Source: Bifidobacterium pullorum subsp. gallinarum (lineage in GTDB: Bacteria > Actinomycetota > Actinomycetes > Actinomycetales > Bifidobacteriaceae). From it: DNA of 64,000 nt. Below the pieces are notes generated by a model that was given only the letters and a program-made list of their open reading frames with translations, ran no database searches and had not been told where the DNA came from. Below are positions 57,531 through 64,000 of this stretch, piece after piece. Position numbers and translations under genes: made by a program. Where the stretch lies: positions 310,001 to 374,000 of the forward strand of contig NZ_JGYX01000001.1 of the NCBI RefSeq assembly GCF_000741215.1, written 5' to 3'. The stretch's first letter is position 1, and the number at the start of each line of letters is the position of its first letter.

Positions 57531-57569
57531 CTCCTCCCCGCCCAAGGAGTCCAACATTTCGTCACCACC

Positions 57570-57860
57570 TCGCACTGCGGACACAAACTTGCCAAAACAC
57601 ACATACGCACGCAGACGGCTCTGTATCTGTGGCGACAAGCGGATTTCGCCAGCGCGCACAGCAAGTGGGACTTGCCCGCCTCGGTCGTTTCCTGGAACAC
57701 GACGTTGAGTCTCCGGTCGAGGCAGCCTCCAGTGTCCAGGGACGCGATTCGGCCCCGGTCGAGGCCACGTTTCTCGACAAGGTCGATGGCGCAAATCGGC
57801 CTGGGAGGTACCGCAGGCCCGCGCGCTGCAAGCATCCACACGTTATCGCCAATCAATAGA
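57570..57860 (-). pseudogene. IstB remnant
   Basis: Minus-strand frame with RGLDRGRIASLDTGGCLD, LNVVFQETTEAGKSHLLCAL and AKSACRHRYRAVCVRM matches the Walker A region of IstB. The P-loop is eroded (ETTEAGKS). Only this internal piece survives, so a further IS21 relic lies to the right of the split IS3. Confidence 0.65.
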
Positions 57861-57975
57861 GCACACGCCGCTACCCGACCATGTCCCGGCTCAACGGCAT
57901 CATGCAATCACCGGCTGAAACACCGATCCCCGACGATTGGCCCGCAGCTTTTACACAAGACATCAGGCACAACCT
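57861..57975 (+). pseudogene. IS256 3'-end remnant
   Basis: MSRLNGIMQS and the following non-coding end repeat 57430-57525 of the intact IS256 with small changes, including the GGCACAACC end. Confidence 0.7.
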
Positions 57976-58168
57976 TCGGGAGACGGTGCCTGATAGATGT
58001 GTCCACCACTAGTCGCCATTGCCTCACAGCCAAACGCCATCTTGTTGTCCGCGCATCGTGGCGTTCTGTCTTCAATCATCGTGCACAATATCATCTGGGT
58101 GAATACCGTTGCCGACCGACAATATAAACGGTATCCACTCACAATAGCCATTGGACGTTATCAAATAC
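57976..58168. other. no gene recognised
   Basis: About 190 bp of mixed sequence between the IS256 scrap and the next gene. No motif seen. Confidence 0.4.
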
Positions 58169-58696
58169 TTAGAGAATATCTACCAAGTCCATTATCGGAT
58201 TAGCGACGTATTCACTCCAACTCATTTTATAAACTTCTTTACAACAATAATTTCTTAATACTTCACGAAATACTCTGAGAAAATGTTGATGTATTTCCAT
58301 AGGCTGCGTTCTCTCATATGCATATCGCAACACCAAGAAATAATTTGAAACTTTTTTAAGCAATGAAGAAAAAACATCTTCCTCCGATTGAAAGATACCA
58401 TTTACTCTATCTCTAATAGCAGTCGAGGATCCAACGTCAACCTTGGCGTATTTATTCCAAAGAACATAAAGTTCGTGACCGTGAATTTTATTTAACAGGC
58501 AACCTTTATTTACTAATAACATCTTGATAAATATTTCACACGCAAGACATGAATTTGTCATATCGGCCAGAAAATGCGAAGCCGTTCTTACCTTGATATG
58601 ATTAGGTTCTCGTTCACATGCTTCCGCACAATCCACAAAAGCGCAAGCGTGCCTAAACATATATGCCACATTGGGTTGACTTCTCTTATTCTCCAT
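58169..58696 (-). CDS. HEPN-like protein of unknown function
   Basis: 175 residues, AT-rich, all helical. SHFLADMTNSCLACEIFIKMLL, then GHELYVLWNKYAKVD and NYFLVLRYAYE resemble HEPN-fold proteins with a pattern of (A/C)CE(I/L)FxK and GHxL. No clear Rx4-6H was found, so RNase activity is doubtful. AGGAGG precedes ATG 58696. It is an isolated gene inside IS debris, probably cargo or a leftover of a defence locus. Confidence 0.55.
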   Translation of the reverse strand: MENKRSQPNVAYMFRHACAFVDCAEACEREPNHIKVRTASHFLADMTNSCLACEIFIKMLLVNKGCLLNKIHGHELYVLWNKYAKVDVGSSTAIRDRVNGIFQSEEDVFSSLLKKVSNYFLVLRYAYERTQPMEIHQHFLRVFREVLRNYCCKEVYKMSWSEYVANPIMDLVDIL

Positions 58697-59085
58697 TACT
58701 GTTATCCTCCTAATTTTAAGAAGGTCTTGCTTGAAGTCCTACGCCAGAGCGATTGCCCCACCGTCGGGAGTAGTCCTAGTCAGCTGGTTACAAGGTGCCA
58801 CCGAACTGGGACATTTCTAGAAAGCGTCGCGTTCTCCATTTGTTGACGGCAACGCAGTGAATACCGACATAGACGAGCATGAACGAATTCTGACCGCTCG
58901 GAATACCACGACAGCTTATACTCTCCAGCAGATCTCCCAACCCGGACGTCTGTCACACGAATCCGTCGTCCGCGCCAATAACGCCAAATCATTTGGAACA
59001 GCTACCTACAAAGCGACGTTCTGCCAACGGTGCAGAACAGATAAAAACAGCCTGCTTATAAGAAGCTCATGATGTCACATGATAA
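58697..59085. other. no gene recognised
   Basis: About 390 bp upstream of the HEPN-like gene. Short frames on both strands lack recognisable domains. It probably holds that gene's promoter and old IS sequence. Confidence 0.45.
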
Positions 59086-59303
59086 GGGGCTGCGGACGTT
59101 TTCTTGGAGATAGTCATGCAGCCATTCCTTGGCTTTGACGATATTGTACCGGACTCATCCAGTCCAGCGACTGTTTGATGCGCTCGTGGTTGTACCAGTG
59201 GATGTACTCGTCGATCAGGACAAGCACCTCGTCGCGGGTGCGTTTCTCCCAATGCTCGGGGTAGACGGACTCCGTCTTCATGCGACCGAAGAATCCCTCC
59301 GCG
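59086..59303 (-). pseudogene. C-terminal IS3 OrfB fragment with terminal repeat
   Basis: GGGGCTGCGGACGTTTTCTT marks the IS end at 59086. The minus strand reads the OrfB C-terminus (EYIHWYNHERIKQSLDWMS) back to GFFGR. It stops at 59303 where an IS21 end begins, the same place as in the element at 35701. Confidence 0.8.
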
Positions 59304-59335
59304 TGTTTTTAGTCAAGTTGGTGTTTCGGTTTGGG

Positions 59336-61012
59336 GGTGGTGACGTTTTGTTGGACTCCGGTGTCCTTGTTCTTTGATTATGCCATGAGTCCGAGCTCGC
59401 GTCTTCGTTTGGCGATGCTGGTGCCGAAGGCGAGCTTGATCCGCTCGTCCCGATACCAGCGCATGTACCCGTCCAACTGTTCGACGAACCCTTCGATGGT
59501 GACGCCCGTGAAGCTCCGGCCGTGGAAGAACTCCTGCTTGAGATGCCCGAAGAACCCTTCCGCGGCCGCGTTGTCCGGACTGCAGCCCTTCGCGCTCATC
59601 GACCGGGTCAACCCGTTCTCCCTGCAGATGCTGATCCACCCGGGCCACCGGTAGTGGCAACCGCGGTCGGAGTGGATGACCGGACGCTCCCCGTCCCCGA
59701 GCGTGGCGCACGCGTCGCGGAGCATCCGGTTGGCCAGCTCGGCGTTCGGGCTCGTGCCGATCGTCCAGGCCACCGGCATCCCGTCGTAGCAGTCGATCAC
59801 CGGGCTGAGGTAGACCTTGCCCGCGGGGATGGAGAACTCCGTCAGGTCCGTGACCCACAGCCGGTTCGGTTCCTCGGCATGGAAAACGCGATTGACGAGG
59901 TTGTCCGGCGCCTTGGTCAGCTCGCCCTTGTACGAGCTGTAGCGCCGGGCCCGCTTGAGCAAGGGGACGAGCCCGTGCCGCGTCATCAGCCGCATGACCC
60001 TTTTGGCGGACACGACGATCCCGGCGTTTCTCAGTTCGAGCCACACCCGCCGGTAGCCGTAGCGGCGCAGGCTGTTCTCGAACACGTCGCGCACCAGGGC
60101 GAGCAGCCCCTCGTCCCTGTCCGGCCTGTTCATCGCGTTCAACTGATGGTAGTACGTGCTGCGCGCCAGACCGACCCGGGCGAGCAGACGCCCCGCGGGG
60201 ATGCCATGTCCGGCACTGACGGCCTTGACGAGGATCGTCTTCTCCCTATTGGTCAGGTTGTCCGGGTCTGCGCCCCGCTCTTTTCCCACCAGATCCAACG
60301 CCCCCTTGAGGATCGCCAGCTCGATCTCCGCCTCCCGTTTCTCCCGGCGGATCCGCTCGACCTCCGCGCGCACACGGTCGCGCTCCGCGACCAGCCCGTC
60401 CAGATCCGACGCGTCGGGATCCGCCGCGCCATCATTCCTCTTCCCCGGCTTGTCTGGTGTCACTGGATCGTCCTCCGGTACCGGCTCGTGCAGCAGTTGA
60501 CGCTTCCAGTTTCTCACGACCGACGCCTCCACGCCCACCTCGGCCGCGACCTGCCGCGACGTCACACCGCCCGCGACCAGCCGCGCCACCGCCATACGCC
60601 TGACCTCGTCCGCCACCGGGCCGCGCTTGACCGCGCGCTCCCCGGGCGCCAGCTCGTCGATCCACGCCGCCAGCACCTCACGGCTGGGATACCCCATTTG
60701 GCGTATGGTCCTGCTCAGACGCCTGCCATGTGTCAGGTAATGCTCCACCGCCGCGCGCCTCTGACCATCCGTGTACCTCGAATAATGCTCGCCACGACTG
60801 GAGGGGATCCCCGTGCGCCGTTCCTCCAGCCAGTCGCGATGCCACATGCGCAACGCCTCCTTGCTGGGATACCCCAGCTCCCGGATCACGTCCGCCGCGC
60901 TGTGCTCGTACCGCTCGTACAACTCCGCCGCGCGCCTGCGCTGCTCCCTCGAATACCTCGCCATGATGACGACTCCTCCCCGCTCAAGGAGTCCAACATT
61001 TCGTCACCACCC
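59336..61012 (-). mobile_element. IS3-family element, copy A
   Basis: Terminal repeats GGTGGTGACGTTTTGTTGGA and, inverted, GGTGGTGACGAAATGTTGGA bound one transposase gene. About 1.68 kb. Ends are accurate to a few bases. Confidence 0.88.
59378..60964 (-). CDS. IS3-family transposase, single-frame OrfAB (copy A)
   Basis: 528 residues in one frame, where most IS3 elements make OrfA and OrfB from two frames by -1 slippage. Two N-terminal HTH segments (RRAAELYERYEHSAADVIRE; RQVAAEVGVEASVVRNW), a charged coiled coil, then the integrase core: WVTDLTEFSIPAGK, VIHSDRGCHYRW and NAAAEGFFGHLKQEF (DDE). Intact. Confidence 0.93.
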   Translation of the reverse strand: MARYSREQRRRAAELYERYEHSAADVIRELGYPSKEALRMWHRDWLEERRTGIPSSRGEHYSRYTDGQRRAAVEHYLTHGRRLSRTIRQMGYPSREVLAAWIDELAPGERAVKRGPVADEVRRMAVARLVAGGVTSRQVAAEVGVEASVVRNWKRQLLHEPVPEDDPVTPDKPGKRNDGAADPDASDLDGLVAERDRVRAEVERIRREKREAEIELAILKGALDLVGKERGADPDNLTNREKTILVKAVSAGHGIPAGRLLARVGLARSTYYHQLNAMNRPDRDEGLLALVRDVFENSLRRYGYRRVWLELRNAGIVVSAKRVMRLMTRHGLVPLLKRARRYSSYKGELTKAPDNLVNRVFHAEEPNRLWVTDLTEFSIPAGKVYLSPVIDCYDGMPVAWTIGTSPNAELANRMLRDACATLGDGERPVIHSDRGCHYRWPGWISICRENGLTRSMSAKGCSPDNAAAEGFFGHLKQEFFHGRSFTGVTIEGFVEQLDGYMRWYRDERIKLAFGTSIAKRRRELGLMA

Positions 61013-61043
61013 CGTTTTCGTCAGGTATTTTTTTCGGTTTGGG

Positions 61044-62724
61044 GGTGGTGACGTTTTGTTGGACTCCGGTGTCCTTGTTCTTTGATTATGCCATGAGTCC
61101 AAGCTCGCGTCTTCGTTTTGCGATGCTGGTGCCGAAGGCGAGCTTGATCCGCTCGTCCCGATACCAGCGCATGTACCCGTCCAACTGTTCGACGAACCCT
61201 TCGATGGTGACGCCCGTGAAGCTCCGGCCGTGGAAGAACTCCTGCTTGAGATGCCCGAAGAACCCTTCCGCGGCCGCGTTGTCCGGACTGCAGCCCTTCG
61301 CACTCATCGACCGGGTCAACCCGTTCTCCCTGCAGATGCTGATCCACCCGGGCCACCGGTAGTGGCAACCGCGGTCGGAGTGGATGACCGGACGCTCCCC
61401 GTCCCCGAGCGTGGCGCACGCGTCGCGGAGCATCCGGTTGGCCAGCTCGGCGTTCGGGCTCGTGCCGATCGTCCAGGCCACCGGCATCCCGTCGTAGCAG
61501 TCGATCACCGGGCTGAGGTAGACCTTGCCCGCGGGGATGGAGAACTCCGTCAGGTCCGTGACCCACAGCCGGTTCGGCCCCTCGGCATGGAAAACGCGAT
61601 TGACGAGGTTGTCCGGCGCCTTGGTCAGCTCGCCCTTGTACGAGCTGTAGCGCCGGGCCCGCTTGAGCAAGGGGACGAGCCCGTGCCGCGTCATCAGCCG
61701 CATGACCCTTTTGGCGGACACGACGATCCCGGCGTTTCTCAGTTCGAGCCACACCCGCCGGTAGCCGTAGCGGCGCAGGCTGTTCTCGAACACGTCGCGC
61801 ACCAGGGCGAGCAGCCCCTCGTCCCTGTCCGGCCTGTTCATCGCGTTCAACTGATGGTAGTACGTGCTGCGCGCCAGACCGACCCGGGCGAGCAGACGCC
61901 CCGCGGGGATGCCATGTCCGGCACTGACGGCCTTGACGAGGATCGTCTTCTCCCTATTGGTCAGGTTGTCCGGGTCTGCGCCCCGCTCTTTTCCCACCAG
62001 ATCCAACGCCCCCTTGAGGATCGCCAGCTCGATCTCCGCCTCCCGTTTCTCCCTGCGCAGCCGCTCGACCTCCGCGCGTACACGATCACGCTCCGCGACC
62101 AGCCCCTCCAGGTCCGGCACGTCATGATCCGGACGGGCCGCGCCATCATTCCTCTTCCCCGGCTTGTCTGGTGTCACTGGATCGCCCTCCGATACCGGTT
62201 CTCGCAGCAGTTGACGCTTCCAGTTTCTCACGACCGACGCCTCCACGCCCACCTCGGCCGCGACCTGCCGCGACGTCACACCGCCCGCGACCAGCCGCGC
62301 CACCGCCATACGCCTGACCTCGTCCGCCACCGGGCCGCGCTTGACCGCGCGCTCCCCGGGCGCCAGCTCGTCAATCCACGCCGCCAGCACCTCACGGCTG
62401 GGATACCCCATTTGGCGTATGGTCCTGCTCAGACGCCTGCCATGTGTCAGGTAATGCTCCACCGCCGCGCGCCTCTGACCATCCGTGTACCTCGAATAAT
62501 GCTCGCCACGACTGGAGGGGATCCCCGTGCGCCGTTCCTCCAGCCAGTCGCGATGCCACATGCGCAACGCCCCCTTGCTGGGATACCCCAGCTCCCGGAT
62601 CACGTCCGCCGCGCTGTGCTCGTACCGCTCGTACAACTCCGCCGCGCGCCTGCGCTGTTCCTTCGAATACCTCGCCATGATGACGACTCCTCCCGCTCAA
62701 GGAGTCCAACATTCCGTCACCACC
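61044..62724 (-). mobile_element. IS3-family element, copy B
   Basis: Same repeats as copy A and the same orientation; the two are separated by 31 bp. About 1.68 kb. Confidence 0.88.
61086..62678 (-). CDS. IS3-family transposase, single-frame OrfAB (copy B)
   Basis: 530 residues, almost identical to copy A. Differences cluster at residues about 173-215, near the OrfA/OrfB junction (for example REPVSEGDPV versus HEPVPEDDPV, and two extra residues). DDE residues all present. Confidence 0.93.
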   Translation of the reverse strand: MARYSKEQRRRAAELYERYEHSAADVIRELGYPSKGALRMWHRDWLEERRTGIPSSRGEHYSRYTDGQRRAAVEHYLTHGRRLSRTIRQMGYPSREVLAAWIDELAPGERAVKRGPVADEVRRMAVARLVAGGVTSRQVAAEVGVEASVVRNWKRQLLREPVSEGDPVTPDKPGKRNDGAARPDHDVPDLEGLVAERDRVRAEVERLRREKREAEIELAILKGALDLVGKERGADPDNLTNREKTILVKAVSAGHGIPAGRLLARVGLARSTYYHQLNAMNRPDRDEGLLALVRDVFENSLRRYGYRRVWLELRNAGIVVSAKRVMRLMTRHGLVPLLKRARRYSSYKGELTKAPDNLVNRVFHAEGPNRLWVTDLTEFSIPAGKVYLSPVIDCYDGMPVAWTIGTSPNAELANRMLRDACATLGDGERPVIHSDRGCHYRWPGWISICRENGLTRSMSAKGCSPDNAAAEGFFGHLKQEFFHGRSFTGVTIEGFVEQLDGYMRWYRDERIKLAFGTSIAKRRRELGLMA

Positions 62725-62759
62725 TCGTTTTGGGCGTGGGTGTGCCGGCCGGGTGTGTT

Positions 62760-63532
62760 TTATTGGTTTTGGGGTTTGCCGAACATGAGGGCCTGGCTGA
62801 TGCGGTGGCTTTGTCCGGTGAACTCGATGAGTCGTCCGTGGTGGACGATGCGGTCGATGATCGAGGCGGCGAGTTTGTCGTCGGCGAAGATCGTGCCCCA
62901 TTTGCTGAACTCGATGTTCGTGGCGGAGGATGATGCTCCTTCTCTCGTAGCTGCCGGCGATGACCTGGTAGAGCAGTCTGGCGCCGTCGACGTCGAAGGG
63001 CACGTAGCCGAACCCGTGCCGGGATGATCAGATCGGCCTTGGCGATGTCCTTGAGCATGGTCTCGAGGGTTCCCTCGCGCTTGGCGCGGCCCAGCTGAAG
63101 GACGAGCTCGGCGGTGGGCAGGAAGCGTACGTTCATGCCCCGGTCGATCGCGCTCATGCCCAGCGCGGTGGCCAGGTGGGTCTTGCCGCGTCCGGTCTTC
63201 CCGTAGAACACGAGGTCCTGGGCCCTGCCGACGAAGCCCCTGGGAGAGCAGCTCGTCCCGGGCGTACCCGTCGGGCAGCTTCACGTTCGTGAAGACCGTG
63301 GCCGTCCAGCGTCTTGGGGACGGGGAACCGGGCGCGGCGCAGGAGCCTGGCGCGCTTCGAGGTCTCGCGGTTGTCCAGTTCCGTGCGCAGCAGCCTGTCG
63401 ACGGCCTGGAGCTGCCTGGGCGTGGCCCATGCCAGCAGGTCGTCGATGGTGGCTTGGGAGATGAACAGGGCGCGGGCCCTCGCCCGCAGCCGGTCGATGT
63501 CCGTGCGCTCCTCGTTCCTCTGGCTCATGCGT
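62760..63532 (-). pseudogene. istB: IS21 istB with several frameshifts
   Basis: MSQRNEERTDIDRLRARARA and RELDNRETSKRARLLRRARF (start), MFYGKTGRGKTHLATALGMS (Walker A), FDVDGARLLYQVIAGSYER and NIEFSKWGTIFADDKLAA (core and sensor) lie in three different frames. At least three indels, so inactive. Confidence 0.85.
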
Positions 63533-64000
63533 TGTCCTTCCTCCCGGCGAACGCCAGGTCGTATTCGGTCAGGTCGACGGGCTCGTCGTAGGCGACGGGC
63601 TCGGTCCCGGCGGCGTGTCGGGCCGCGGCCAGGCATACGCCGGCGCGGTCGATGCCGCCGGTGGTCTCGAGGATCTCGGCCATCGCGGCCACCGCGTTCG
63701 CCCATCCGCTCTCGCGTTCGGCCTGCCTGAGCGTGCGCAGCCCCTCGGCGAGGACCGCGCGCTCCTGCCCGTCGAGCCATTCGCGCAGCGGGTCGGGAAG
63801 CGCCTCTCGGACCTGGCTGTTGGGCCAGGCCCCGGGCCTGTCGCCACGGCAGCCCGATCTGCAGGGACGGGTCGTCGCTGCTGGTGGGGTTGTCGCCGTA
63901 GGCGCGCGGATGCGTCGTGATGCGGGCCCCGGAGGCATCGAGCAGCTCGACCTCGAACGCGCGCAGCCCGACGACCGGCTCGCGCCCCGCATGCTCGGGG
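63525..64000 (-). pseudogene. istA: IS21 istA, C-terminal part, frameshifted and cut by the window edge
   Basis: The C-terminal frame VREALPDPLREWLDGQERAV to FAGRKDNA overlaps istB. Upstream of about 63830 the frame changes; the segment at the edge (VVGLRAFEVELLDASGARI) matches the beta-barrel of IstA. The catalytic core lies outside the window. Confidence 0.7.

Larger units (their letters stand above)
54496..57569 (-). mobile_element. degenerate IS3 element interrupted by IS256
   Basis: Left repeat GGTGGTGACGTTTTGTTGGA at about 54496 and right repeat ending GTCACCACC at 57569 match those of the two intact copies at 59336 and 61044. The IS256 element at 56171-57530 sits just inside the right end. 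Confidence 0.85.
59304..64000 (-). mobile_element. second IS21-family element, interrupted, right end outside window
   Basis: The left end TGTTTTTAGTCAAGTTG resembles that of the first IS21 (TGTCTTTTGTCAAGCTG). After 32 bp it is interrupted by two IS3 copies (59336-62724). IstB and IstA coding continues to the window edge. Confidence 0.75.

Overview
The window looks like a chromosome segment of a bifidobacterium. Protein-coding DNA is GC-rich (roughly 60 percent or more by eye). The gene set is typical of the genus: NAD-dependent LigA, polyphosphate glucokinase, a fused ECF transporter core behind an FMN riboswitch, a GH42 beta-galactosidase with its own sugar ABC transporter and LacI regulator, and many IS3, IS21, IS256 and ISL3 elements. 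Several genes have a -10 box only 6-8 nt before the start codon, which is common for leaderless mRNAs in Actinobacteria. Species cannot be fixed from the sequence alone.

Positions 1-23700 are mostly ordinary chromosome: ligA (cut by the left edge), a 1130-aa TPR protein, a polytopic membrane protein next to an arylsulfotransferase, an ABC ATPase with a one-base frameshift, an aminotransferase, ppgK, a nitroreductase cut by an in-frame TAA, a family 2 glycosyltransferase, the riboflavin uptake operon (FMN riboswitch, RibU, EcfA-EcfA-EcfT fusion), a YccF membrane protein, a lipoprotein, TPP-riboswitch-controlled tenA, yhbY, a DUF4391-like gene, an exonuclease-BRCT protein and a YjdF-like membrane protein.

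Positions 23700-35700 form an accessory, defence-flavoured island: a DUF262/DUF1524/RAMA protein with a macro-domain gene, a HigBA toxin-antitoxin pair, an HTH-nucleotidyltransferase/HEPN pair, a two-gene module of unknown function whose larger protein ends in a long Ala/Gly amphipathic repeat, and gene remnants (GNAT, ogt, HNH endonuclease, DUF1294, DUF3427). A carbon-nitrogen hydrolase, a glycerate kinase and a GNAT gene are ordinary metabolic genes inside it.

Positions 35701-43600 are an IS cluster: an IS3-type element split by an IS21-type element (exact 6-bp duplication), IS256 and IS3 scraps, an AT-rich DUF6119 (TIGR04141-like) gene, and an ISL3 element. Positions 43697-53976 return to chromosome: rmlB, an endonuclease/exonuclease/phosphatase-fold membrane protein, an XRE regulator, a low-molecular-weight tyrosine phosphatase, and a five-gene galactoside locus on the minus strand (binding protein, two permeases, beta-galactosidase, frameshifted LacI).

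Positions 54000-64000 are a second, deeper IS nest: a 64-bp tandem repeat, an IS3 element split by a complete IS256 with an 8-bp duplication, a HEPN-like orphan, and an IS3 fragment interrupted by an IS21 element that is itself interrupted by two nearly identical tandem IS3 copies. Both IS21 insertions hit the same few codons of an IS3 transposase gene. No tRNA, rRNA or CRISPR array was seen.
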